Assembly (NCBI GenBank): GCA_022839625.1
Contig: JALHJL010000033.1
Location: 1 to 43,372, forward strand
Length of the DNA: 43,372 nucleotides
Direction of reading: 5' to 3'
DNA from: Phycisphaerales bacterium
GTDB lineage: Bacteria > Planctomycetota > Phycisphaerae > UBA1845 > Fen-1342
The notes beneath the pieces were generated by a model. That model did no database searches. It was given only the letters and a program-made list of their open reading frames with translations, and was not told the origin of the DNA. A program made the position numbers and the translations under genes. Positions 8,901 through 15,216 of this stretch are shown here, in pieces. Positions within the stretch are counted from its first letter, which is position 1. Each line of letters starts with the position of its first letter.

Positions 8901-9147
8901 CGGGACGCCGGAGCAGCGGGAGGCACTGGAGCTCTGGCTGCGAGGCTGGAGCCTGTGCTTGAGCGAGATGAACCACCTCCGTACGGGTTACAAGACCGAC
9001 GGCTTGCTGGACGTTCATATCCTGACCGACGAGGACATCGCGAATCGCACCAGCTTCGCCGTGAAGATCAACGCCGTGACCGACGGCGCCCGGCGGCTGC
9101 CGTTGCGCCGGCCACCGGCGAGTGCGGCGACGGAAGCGCAGCGGTAG
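5950..9147 (+). CDS. GAF-like / PEP-pyruvate-binding / nucleotidyltransferase fusion protein
   Basis: 1065 residues in a two-gene operon with the preceding paralogue; the start lies 2 bp after its stop, implying translational coupling. Residues 1-140 resemble the GAF-like sensor found before histidine kinases (ELNCLYAVEEV, IPSGWQYP, DEGPFVQEERKLI). Residues 140-330 are helical and unassigned. Residues 340-705 repeat the PPDK-type ATP-grasp (IGGKGAGLF, VRSSSLLEDRFG, MAVLIQEVVG, DIEFA...LLQCRAQ). Residues 725-870 repeat the neighbour's second module (MGPGRWGS, GTHFFQDL). The C-terminal 130 residues form a minimal nucleotidyltransferase: GSVKNATAGPGSDIDLLV (964-981) with both metal Asp, and a third Asp in LLDVHIL near 1021. 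It could sense a ligand, bind ATP and transfer a nucleotidyl group; the substrate is unknown. Confidence 0.8.
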   Translation: MADGFDTIESIVRDLAERAKELNCLYAVEEVTSASKLALEDVFRGVIDAIPSGWQYPGACQARIIYDGKVYESSPTPRSPWVLEADIRVLGEAVGTLEVFYTEQMPLADEGPFVQEERKLIDAIAERLGSCITHRRLSDAVQGWRTARQELSHHAARDWSVILDLLRRTDRNLLLRVARKMINHLCWGGVKEANRLLRHFRIGPQDSEVEVNQPGRRDALLVSDALVEEVFAVAAAHRSDEEIVACIHKWIKQDRAGFLVNVLENAHTSLTEVANALHRYQHATHGEIELSPAALKGLRVALVHRFLTGQLEFVNVAKNHVEIADFHELLQRIIHPAEGHGKIGGKGAGLFLAQKIVERHGAAAEVGEVRVPRTWYVTSDGVYDFVHSNHLEDVLTHKYKDLEEIRQEYADIVQVFKHSHFPPDIVKGLSVALDEFGERPLIVRSSSLLEDRFGAAFAGKYKSLFLTNQGSKQARLDALTDAIAEVYASALSPDAIEYRAERNLLDFSEGMAVLIQEVVGTKVGKYFLPAFAGVAFSQNEFRWSPRIKLTDGLVRLVPGLGTRAVDRVGDDFPVLCAPGQPGLRVNATPEEVVRYAPRYLDVLNLATGRFETVEVTALLRECGAELPGVEQLVSVYQDGHLRQPLLGQIDFERDDLVVTFEGLLTRTPFVKQVRGLLTLLEEKLSTPVDIEFASDGRDLYLLQCRAQNPARHSAPAPIPRDLPRERLVFTANRHVSNGHVPNLTHIVYVDPGKYGQLDSMDQLVAVGRAVGRLNKLLPKRQFALMGPGRWGSRGDIKLGVRVTYSDINNCALLVEIARKKGDYTPDLSFGTHFFQDLVEASIRYLPLYPDEEGIVFNEPFLTRSNNILADLVPEYGALAGTIHVIDVPSAADGQVLRVLMNADLDEAVGVLVPPAAELPSNGEVESLHEPQRGQDWRWRYRMAERIAAEIDPARFGVAAVYLIGSVKNATAGPGSDIDLLVHFRGTPEQREALELWLRGWSLCLSEMNHLRTGYKTDGLLDVHILTDEDIANRTSFAVKINAVTDGARRLPLRRPPASAATEAQR

Positions 9148-9169
9148 AGCAGTTTCTGGATTCCTGTGG

Positions 9170-9268
9170 CGGCCGACCTTCCGGTCGGCCGTTACACGCC
9201 GGGTGCCACTGGCAGCTTGCTGCCAGTGCCGCTTGAAGCACGGGCAGACAAGCTGCCCGTGGCACCCG
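9170..9268. repeat. Intergenic palindromic cluster (element B1), possible bidirectional terminator
   Basis: The gap between two convergent genes is almost wholly palindromic. Hairpin 1 is CGGCCGACC-TTCC-GGTCGGCCG (9170-9191). Outer arms CGGGTGCCAC (9200-9209) and GTGGCACCCG (9259-9268) enclose hairpin 2, CACTGGCAGC-TT-GCTGCCAGTG (9207-9228), and hairpin 3, CACGGGCAG-ACAAG-CTGCCCGTG (9239-9261). All stems are perfect. The transcript of the outer unit would fold as a three-way junction. A diverged copy of hairpin 1 occurs at 25842-25865. Confidence 0.8.
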
Positions 9269-9286
9269 ACCGAAAGTGAACCCCCC

Positions 9287-10150
9287 CTAGAGCAAGGTGC
9301 GTGTGGCTTGCGCTGGGTCGGCCGGGTCGAAGCGCACCAGTGCCAGCTCGGGGTCGTTGTGCGCGGCAGACAGGCAGTGGGTGCGCCCGATCACTTCGCG
9401 CCACGCGCCCGTTAGCCGGGCGGACTCGTGAATGTGGCCGTGCAGCGTGAGGAGCGGCTGGCGATCCTCGATGAACCGTCGGATTGCGACGCTGCCGACG
9501 TGCACGTCCAGCGGAGCATGATCGACCATCATCCCGTCGAGCGCGGCCCGGTCGAGGCTAGTACGGTAGGGCGGGGCGTGGAAGAGGCACACGGCCCGCT
9601 CGAGATTCCGGTCCTGGAAGAGGGCCGCCAGGTCGTCGACGATCGTACCGTAGCGGATGTGGTTCTCGGCCACCGCGACGGTGCGAACCCCCTCCTCGGG
9701 CGATACGCACCCGGGATCGACGTGGCGCGACACGTCGTACCGTTCCCAGTCCTTCAGGCGGAAGGGCGTGGGCGGAACACAGGCGTAGCCGTAGACGTCA
9801 TACTCGCCGACCGACAGCCGTCGCTGATGGACGTACTCCCAAACGCCGGCCGCGTCGCCTTCGAGGACGGCTTCCTCTTCCGCGCGGGGATCGTCATTCC
9901 CCAGGATGACGAAGATGCGCGGATAGGCCGAACCGAGGCCGGCACGCAAGGTGCGCAGGTTCGCGAGCAGGAAGTCGCGGACGAGATCGTGCGGCAGGCC
10001 GGTCTGCCCGTGCAGCGCGGCCGCGCCATGGGGCAGCAGGTCGCCGCCCAACAGCACGACCTCGGGCGTGTCGGCCGCGATGACCTGGAAGAGCTTCGTG
10101 TAACGCTCTGTCCGGCCGTGCAAGTCAGAGACGAAGAACCAGGAGCCCAT
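9287..10150 (-). CDS. Metallophosphoesterase (calcineurin-like)
   Basis: 287 residues with the full set of binuclear-metal motifs of calcineurin-like phosphoesterases: DLHG (9-12), GGDLLPHG, GNDD, a histidine in LFHAPPY and the C-terminal LHGHIHES. It would hydrolyse a phosphomonoester or diester; the substrate is unknown. The sequence starts MGSWFFVSDLHG with no signal peptide, so it is cytoplasmic. The ribosome site (GAGATGGACTC) is weak. It lies 186 bp downstream of the small basic-protein gene on the same strand and is convergent with the PEP/pyruvate-binding operon across a strong stem-loop cluster. Confidence 0.85.
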   Translation of the reverse strand: MGSWFFVSDLHGRTERYTKLFQVIAADTPEVVLLGGDLLPHGAAALHGQTGLPHDLVRDFLLANLRTLRAGLGSAYPRIFVILGNDDPRAEEEAVLEGDAAGVWEYVHQRRLSVGEYDVYGYACVPPTPFRLKDWERYDVSRHVDPGCVSPEEGVRTVAVAENHIRYGTIVDDLAALFQDRNLERAVCLFHAPPYRTSLDRAALDGMMVDHAPLDVHVGSVAIRRFIEDRQPLLTLHGHIHESARLTGAWREVIGRTHCLSAAHNDPELALVRFDPADPAQATRTLL

Positions 10151-10336
10151 GAGTCCATCTCGATGTCGCCGGGCACGTACCCGCGTTCATACTTCATGAT
10201 AGTGTCGGGGCTCGGAAACCCACAGAGGCCGCACGATGCAGGGCGCGGGCCTGCCCTCCTGGCAGTCGGGGCGTGGCGGCCGTCGAGGCCCGGTCGGGAA
10301 GGTGATCGGGGTTGCGAGCGACGGTGCGCGCCCAGC

Positions 10337-10516
10337 TCAATCCGCGCGCGGCGGAGAGTCTGCGTCAGGTACCATCACAATGGAGGGTTCTGGCGCCGGA
10401 GTCTCAGCCGACTTGTCGCGCTTCGCCGCGGCCCGCTCGGCTTTCTCCGCCCGCCGCTGGCTCTTACGAAGCTCCCGCTCCCGCTTGTGGATCGAAGGTC
10501 GCGATTTCCTTGACAC
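10337..10516 (-). CDS. Small basic Arg/Lys/Ala-rich protein (59 aa)
   Basis: A 59-residue frame starting with GTG at 10516, preceded by CGGAGACC at good spacing, and ending with TGA at 10337. It begins VSRKSRPSIHKRERELRKSQ, continues RRAEKAERAAAKRDK as a highly charged helix, and ends in an acidic, proline-containing tail (EPSIVMVPDADSPPRAD). As I recall, small proteins of this shape (KSRPS-x-x-KR-x-RE plus Glu/Lys/Arg/Ala helix) are widespread and unnamed in Gram-negative bacteria. It begins 45 bp after the radical SAM gene stop on the same strand and could be cotranscribed. Nucleic-acid binding is plausible from charge only. It is shorter than most automatic gene-size cut-offs. Confidence 0.65.
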   Translation of the reverse strand: MSRKSRPSIHKRERELRKSQRRAEKAERAAAKRDKSAETPAPEPSIVMVPDADSPPRAD

Positions 10517-10561
10517 ATGGTCTCCGTTCTTGGCTGTGCGCTGTGCACGGCGGGCCGGCTT

Positions 10562-12508
10562 TCAGGTCGCGGGATCGACGCGTATAGGCAACGCGATCAC
10601 CGCAAGCCCGGGTGCGTCGCCCCGAGTGGCTCCCGCGCCACTCAAGGGTCCCCGCCTGCCAGGGCTCGTTACCCCGGGAGGAACGCGCGGCGACCGCACC
10701 CGCTCGCCGGCGGACGCCAACGGCAGCGCATGGCTGGCGGACCGATCGCCGATGCCACGCATGTGGAGCGCGGTGGTGGGGACGTCGGCGCGATGCCGGA
10801 TGCGGCCACGCAACAGACACATCGCCCATCCGAAGGTGCGGCGGATCGTGTGCGTCAGTCCCCACATGCCGATGAGTTGTACGGTGGCATCGGCGAGATA
10901 GAGCTTGCTCTTGGGCCGGACGAGCGCGATCAGCAGCCGGACCGGGTTATAGAAGTACAGGTAGGCAAGCATGATGTTAAGCTGCTTGCGCCACGGTCGC
11001 GCGTGCTCCGACGCCACGACGTAATTGGCGTCGAGCATGTGAGGTTCGACCGGCCGGCCGGCGGCGCTGGCATACACCCGGCCGTCGCGAAACACGCCCT
11101 CGTAGAAGCGCGAGCCCGTGGCCGGCGTCATCATCAAGACTTGCAGGCTGATCGCACCGGCCTTGCGGAGCAGGCGGACCTGGTTCAGCAGTCCGTAGGC
11201 TCCGCGGCGCGTGAATAGCGGCTGCGTGTCGTGGTGCATCATCATGGGCATCGGAGAGATGCCGTGTCGCTGGAGCAGGTGAAACGCCTCCGTGGTCTTG
11301 CTCACGCTCTGGCCCTTGTTGACCAGCCTGGCGGTCATGTCCTCGACCCCCAGCCACAAGGCCCGCACGCCGGCCCTGCGGACCGTCGCCAAGTGGTCCC
11401 GCAGTTGGAGCGTGTCGTGGACGGTGACTTCGGTGCCCCAGCGCACTCTCTTGCGAAGCGGCGTGCCGTCGATTTCCGTCCGCGCCAGCGTCTCGACGAT
11501 CTCCAGCGTGCGCTGCTTGTGGTTGAAGAAGTTGTCGTCCGCCCCGAAAAAATACCGCAGCCCGAATTCGCGGTGCAGCCGCACGAACTCGTCCGCCACG
11601 CGCGCCCCGCTCTTCACGCGGTGTTGCCGCTGGTTGTACGCAGGAATCGGACAGTACGGGCAGTTGAACTTGCAGCCGAACGTGAGGACGAGTGCGGCGA
11701 TCGGGCTGTGGCGGCGGACTTGATCGGCCGTGAGGGCTTGAGATTGCAGCGTGGTCCGCCTGCTCGGCGGCTCGAGCAGCCGAAATCCCAGCGCGGGGTG
11801 CGGCAACTCGTCGAGATCGCCCACGAGCCGCTGGATGCCAGTATCCACCAGCTCCTCGCCCGTGCCGCCGGGACCGGTGCGAGCGTATACGAGTCCCGGA
11901 ATATCGTCGAGCAGCCCGGCGTCGCGGGCCCGCAGAAAGGCAGCGCGGGGAGTCTCGTCCCGGCCGCGCTCGGCCAGCAGCCGCTCAAGCAGGCTGAGCA
12001 GGACGTACTCCTCTCCAGTTACCGCCACGTCGGCCCCCCAGGGGTCGCCGGGGTCCGCACTGAACACGTCCCACGGCTCGTAGACCGTCTTCGGTCCGCC
12101 GGCGATGATGAGCGGGCGGTGTGCGGGGTCGATCCGGCAGGCGTCGCGAATAAGTGCGTGGCACGCCGCCGTGTGGATCTGCATGCTCGAAACCAGGAAC
12201 AGGTCGGGCACGCGGCCGTCGAGGCGCATGTCGCTGGGCCGGAAGTTCGGGTTCCACTGCTGCAGAACGATGCGTGTCTTCGCGAAGCCGGCGTCAACCA
12301 GGGCCGATCCGATCGCGCGCACGCCGGCCGGCGCCATGCGCGTGTCCGCGTAGATGAACGGCAACATCCGGGTGCGATGGTCAAATGCACCGGCGATGAC
12401 CGTCACGAGCTCGTGATGGCGGGCGCGCGCGCGCAGCCGGTCGCGCAAGGCCGTCAGTTCGCCGGCCCGACACAACTCATCGCCACGGTCGCGGCGGGGA
12501 AGTTCCAT
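10562..12508 (-). CDS. B12-binding-type radical SAM protein
   Basis: 648 residues from the ATG at 12508, chosen because AAAGAGAG lies upstream and sequence before it is non-conserved Arg/Ala-rich and overlaps mgtE. Residues about 35-190 look like the cobalamin-binding domain of class B radical SAM enzymes (PDLFLVSSMQIH, IIAGGPKT, GADVAVTGEEY). The radical SAM core follows with CKFNCPYC (Cys279, 283 and 286) for the 4Fe-4S cluster, FGADDNFF and ALWLGVEDMT. The cobalamin-loop DxHxxG signature is not obvious, so B12 binding is uncertain. The last 60 residues are low-complexity. Such enzymes methylate or rearrange lipids, cofactors and natural products; the substrate here cannot be deduced. A 59-residue protein gene follows downstream. 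Confidence 0.8.
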   Translation of the reverse strand: MELPRRDRGDELCRAGELTALRDRLRARARHHELVTVIAGAFDHRTRMLPFIYADTRMAPAGVRAIGSALVDAGFAKTRIVLQQWNPNFRPSDMRLDGRVPDLFLVSSMQIHTAACHALIRDACRIDPAHRPLIIAGGPKTVYEPWDVFSADPGDPWGADVAVTGEEYVLLSLLERLLAERGRDETPRAAFLRARDAGLLDDIPGLVYARTGPGGTGEELVDTGIQRLVGDLDELPHPALGFRLLEPPSRRTTLQSQALTADQVRRHSPIAALVLTFGCKFNCPYCPIPAYNQRQHRVKSGARVADEFVRLHREFGLRYFFGADDNFFNHKQRTLEIVETLARTEIDGTPLRKRVRWGTEVTVHDTLQLRDHLATVRRAGVRALWLGVEDMTARLVNKGQSVSKTTEAFHLLQRHGISPMPMMMHHDTQPLFTRRGAYGLLNQVRLLRKAGAISLQVLMMTPATGSRFYEGVFRDGRVYASAAGRPVEPHMLDANYVVASEHARPWRKQLNIMLAYLYFYNPVRLLIALVRPKSKLYLADATVQLIGMWGLTHTIRRTFGWAMCLLRGRIRHRADVPTTALHMRGIGDRSASHALPLASAGERVRSPRVPPGVTSPGRRGPLSGAGATRGDAPGLAVIALPIRVDPAT

Positions 12509-12726
12509 CTCTCTCTTTCGCGCACGCTTGGCAATCTCGGGGTCGGCAGCGGTGCCCGAGGTTCGAACGAGGCACCTGTTCAGGGCGGGCGCGTGAACCT
12601 GATCAGCCTGCTTGCCTGGCCGAACATAATGGAATCGTACGCCCTCAAGCGGCGGACGTCGAGCAGGCCACGCGATTATTCCACTCGCGCGCCCGACCGG
12701 GGCCCGGTCGCGATGGCGTTCCCGCC

Positions 12727-14106
12727 TTACAACCCAAGCAAAAGCTTGGCGGTCGTGAAGTAGATCAGCAGCCCGGTGATATCCACGACGGTCGTCAGCG
12801 CGGGGCTGGCCACGACGGCCGGGTCCAGCTTCAGGCGCGCTGCCCCCAGCGGCAAGAGTGCCCCGATCAGCGTCGCCGAGACCACCTGGAGCGAGAGAGC
12901 CAGCGCGATGCAACCGCCAATGCCGACCAGCGAGTAGCCGACCGGCACCTCGCTGGCCCGTGACAGGAAGAGGACCTTTCCGAAGGACAAGAGTCCCAGG
13001 ATGATGGCGAGCAGGAAGGCAATCTGGAATTCCTTGAACAAGACCCGCAGCGCGTGGCGCGGCGCGATCTCGCCGAGCGCCAGGGCGCGCACCACGACGG
13101 TGGCGGATTGGCTGCCGGTGTTGCCGCCGGTGTCCGCGACCATCGGCATGTACAGCGCCAGAATGAGCATCGCCGTCAGCGTGCTCTCGAAACCGTGGAT
13201 GATGGTGCCGCTGACCAGCCCCAGGGCGGCCAGCCCGATCACCCAGTAGACGCGCTTGCGGAAATGGCCCCAGGCCGTGGTGCGGAGATACTCGCCGACC
13301 TGGTGCCGTCCGCCGATCGCCATGAACTTCTCGATGTCTTCCTGGCTCTCCTGGCGGAGCACGTCCAGCGCGTCGTCGTAGGTGATGATGCCGACGAGCT
13401 TGCGATCGCCGTCGACCACCGGCACGGCGAGGAAATCGTATTTCTCGATCCGCTGAGCGGCGACCTCCTGGTCCTCGTCGACCTCCACGCTCAGCACGTC
13501 CTCGTGCATGATGTCGAGCACGAGCTGCGACGGCCGGGCCAGGATGAGGTCCTTCAGGGAGACGAACCCGATCAACCGATGGGCCGAATCGACCACGTAA
13601 ATGTAGTAGATGGTCTCACGCGTCGGGGCCAGGACCCGCACGTGTTCGAGCGCTTGCGCGACCGTCATGTCCGGCCGCACGGTCGCGTAATCGCTGCTCA
13701 TCAAGGACCCGGCGGTGCGTTCGCGATAGCTGGCCAGCTTGCGAATGTCCTCGCGCTCGGCCTTCGCGACCAGCGGCAGAATCTGCTCGGCCACCTGCGG
13801 ATCGAGCCGCTGGACCAGATCGGCACGGTCGTCGTGCGGCAGGGCTTCGAGCATCTGGGCCATCGCCTGCCGATTTGCGCCGGTCGCGAGTACGGCCTGG
13901 CGGTCCAGATCGAAGTGACAGAAGAGCTCGGCGGCTTGCGAACGGTCCAGCATTCCGAGCAGACGCCACGTGTCCGCATCATCCAACGCCGCGACGAACT
14001 CGGCCATCTGGGCGGGGTGGACGGACGCGACGACCTCGGCCAGAGCGGCGCGGTCGCCGGCGTTAAGCAGTTCCAGCAGTTCGGGGGTGAGGATCGGGTT
14101 GATCAT
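12727..14106 (-). CDS. mgtE: Magnesium transporter MgtE
   Basis: 459 residues, the usual MgtE length. Domains in order: helical MgtE N-domain (about 1-130, with DRADLVQRLDPQVAEQIL), a CBS pair (about 135-255) and a five-helix membrane domain (about 285-459). The last part includes GNTGSQSATVVVRALALGEI and the pore-helix segment PALTTVVDITGLLIYF, whose Asp corresponds to the Mg2+-selecting residue of known MgtE. It forms a homodimeric inner-membrane Mg2+ channel gated by Mg2+ bound to the N and CBS domains. The start is supported by AGAGGAG. The promoter appears to lie about 275 nt upstream, giving an unusually long leader. It is divergent from the phosphate-transport pair. Confidence 0.95.
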   Translation of the reverse strand: MINPILTPELLELLNAGDRAALAEVVASVHPAQMAEFVAALDDADTWRLLGMLDRSQAAELFCHFDLDRQAVLATGANRQAMAQMLEALPHDDRADLVQRLDPQVAEQILPLVAKAEREDIRKLASYRERTAGSLMSSDYATVRPDMTVAQALEHVRVLAPTRETIYYIYVVDSAHRLIGFVSLKDLILARPSQLVLDIMHEDVLSVEVDEDQEVAAQRIEKYDFLAVPVVDGDRKLVGIITYDDALDVLRQESQEDIEKFMAIGGRHQVGEYLRTTAWGHFRKRVYWVIGLAALGLVSGTIIHGFESTLTAMLILALYMPMVADTGGNTGSQSATVVVRALALGEIAPRHALRVLFKEFQIAFLLAIILGLLSFGKVLFLSRASEVPVGYSLVGIGGCIALALSLQVVSATLIGALLPLGAARLKLDPAVVASPALTTVVDITGLLIYFTTAKLLLGL

Positions 14107-14380
14107 GGCTGCGCTCCTCTCTGTCCGGGGACGGGGCCGCGGGTGCGGAGTGGACGGGCCGAGGAGGCGGCCAGCGAAGACGCCGGCGGATCAGGGCATC
14201 ACGGCTCCGGCAACCTGTGCGGCGCCCGAAGTACTTCCACTCTTACGCGCGCGAGGGCCAGGCAGGGGCGTCCGCCCGGCTCCGCCAGTTCCTTACTGCC
14301 ACACGCGTTCATGCTCCGGTTGACCTCCAGTCACCTGTTCGGAGCGCCCGCGCGACTGGGGCGGGCGCGAAGCGGCACCA
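14107..14380 (-). promoter_or_regulatory. Long structured 5' leader of mgtE (candidate regulatory RNA)
   Basis: If the promoter at 14381-14408 is right, mgtE mRNA has a leader of about 270 nt. It opens with a perfect 8-bp hairpin, GCGCCCGC/GCGGGCGC (14344-14368), followed by a GAACAGGTGACTGGAGG segment, and ends with the AGAGGAG ribosome site. Mg2+ transporter genes often carry a Mg2+-sensing leader, but the conserved blocks of the M-box could not be matched here. A regulatory role is inference from length and position only. Confidence 0.3.
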
Positions 14381-14408
14381 ATTAGCATGCCGCCGGCCGG
14401 TTCGTCAA
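14381..14408 (-). promoter_or_regulatory. Candidate mgtE promoter
   Basis: On the minus strand TTGACG (14408-14403) and GCTAAT (14386-14381) are separated by 16 bp. The -35 matches five of six consensus bases and the -10 four of six. Confidence 0.4.
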
Positions 14409-14506
14409 GGCGTTCGGGCGCCGCGGTGCGCGCGGGGCCGGGCGGTCCCGCCCTAGCGCGCGGACACCCTCCGCCGATTTCGGCCGCCAACTTTCCGAGA
14501 GTTGCC

Positions 14507-14535
14507 TTGGCGGCCGCCGCGGCCCTCTCTACTAT
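14507..14535 (+). promoter_or_regulatory. Candidate promoter of the DUF47-PiT operon
   Basis: TTGGCG (14507-14512) and TACTAT (14530-14535) are separated by exactly 17 bp, 46 nt before the ATG at 14582. No Pho box was recognised nearby. Confidence 0.45.
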
Positions 14536-14581
14536 GTGCGCGGTCGTGAACGAGCGAGTTCTGGGGATCGGAGGATGCGAG

Positions 14582-15205
14582 ATGTTCAGCATCATCCCGC
14601 GGGACAAGACCTTCTTCGAGCTCTTCGAGAAGGCCGGCGAAGTGATGGTGCGGGCCGCCGACGCGTACGCGCGCCTCGTGCTCGACTACGCGCAGCGCGA
14701 GGAGCACGTCGCGCGGATTCGGCAGGTGGAGCATGACGGCGACGAGATCGCCCACCGCACGTTCGACCGCCTGGACCAGACCTTCATCACGCCCTTCGAC
14801 CGGGAAGACATCGAGACGCTGACGCTGCGGGTGGACGACGTGATCGACGAGATCGATGCGGCGGCCAAGCGGTTGACGCTCTATCGCATCCCGGAACCCA
14901 GCACCTGGCTGATCCGGCAGACCGAGGTGCTCCAGAAGTCGTGCCGGCTGGCCAACCAGGCCATCGGCTACCTGCGAAACCTGAAGAAGCCCGACGGGCT
15001 GCATAAGGTGCTCGTCGAGATCCACTACCTCGAGAACGTGGGGGACGACAACAACCACGCGGCGCTGGCCGAGCTCTTCGACCAGGGCGGGGACCCGCTG
15101 CTCGTCATGAAGTGGAAGGAGATTTACGAGCTGACGGAGCGGGCCATCGACCGCTGCGAAGACATCGCCAACGCGATCCGCGCCATTATGCTCAAGAACG
15201 CCTGA
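14582..15205 (+). CDS. DUF47 (PhoU-like) phosphate transport regulator
   Basis: 207 residues from the ATG at 14582, supported by GGAGG upstream; in-frame codons further upstream are non-conserved. It starts MFSIIPRDKTFFELFEKAGE and is all-helical with acidic/His motifs typical of PhoU-like DUF47 proteins (QVEHDGDEIAHRTFDRLDQTFITPFDREDI, in two shorter conserved pieces E-x-x-GD-x-x-H and F-x-TPFDREDI). Such proteins adjoin PiT transporters and are thought to restrain or regulate phosphate uptake. The PiT gene begins 11 bp after this stop, so the two are almost certainly cotranscribed and act together at the inner membrane. Confidence 0.9.
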   Translation: MFSIIPRDKTFFELFEKAGEVMVRAADAYARLVLDYAQREEHVARIRQVEHDGDEIAHRTFDRLDQTFITPFDREDIETLTLRVDDVIDEIDAAAKRLTLYRIPEPSTWLIRQTEVLQKSCRLANQAIGYLRNLKKPDGLHKVLVEIHYLENVGDDNNHAALAELFDQGGDPLLVMKWKEIYELTERAIDRCEDIANAIRAIMLKNA

Positions 15206-15216
15206 CCCACCGGCGC

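Noticed and set aside
6817..9018. 733-codon minus-strand open frame inside the PEP/pyruvate-binding gene
   Set aside because: The plus-strand protein has intact domain motifs throughout; the reverse frame is a composition artefact.
10337..10516. Ribosomal peptide precursor for the adjacent radical SAM enzyme
   Set aside because: The 59-residue protein is a uniformly charged helix plus acidic tail, with no core peptide or cleavage motif, and resembles a common unnamed basic protein.
11231..12763. 510-codon plus-strand frame across the radical SAM and mgtE region
   Set aside because: It is antisense to two genes with clear family motifs and shows no domain of its own.
12509..12913. N-terminal extension of the radical SAM gene by 135 codons
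   Set aside because: The extension is Arg/Ala/Gly-rich without conservation, overlaps the mgtE coding region, and a ribosome site supports the ATG at 12508.
14107..14380. M-box (ykoK) riboswitch in the mgtE leader
   Set aside because: A GAACAGGTGA segment is suggestive but the other conserved blocks (GTGAGGCTCCT, CCGCTGCCC) are missing; left as an unclassified leader.
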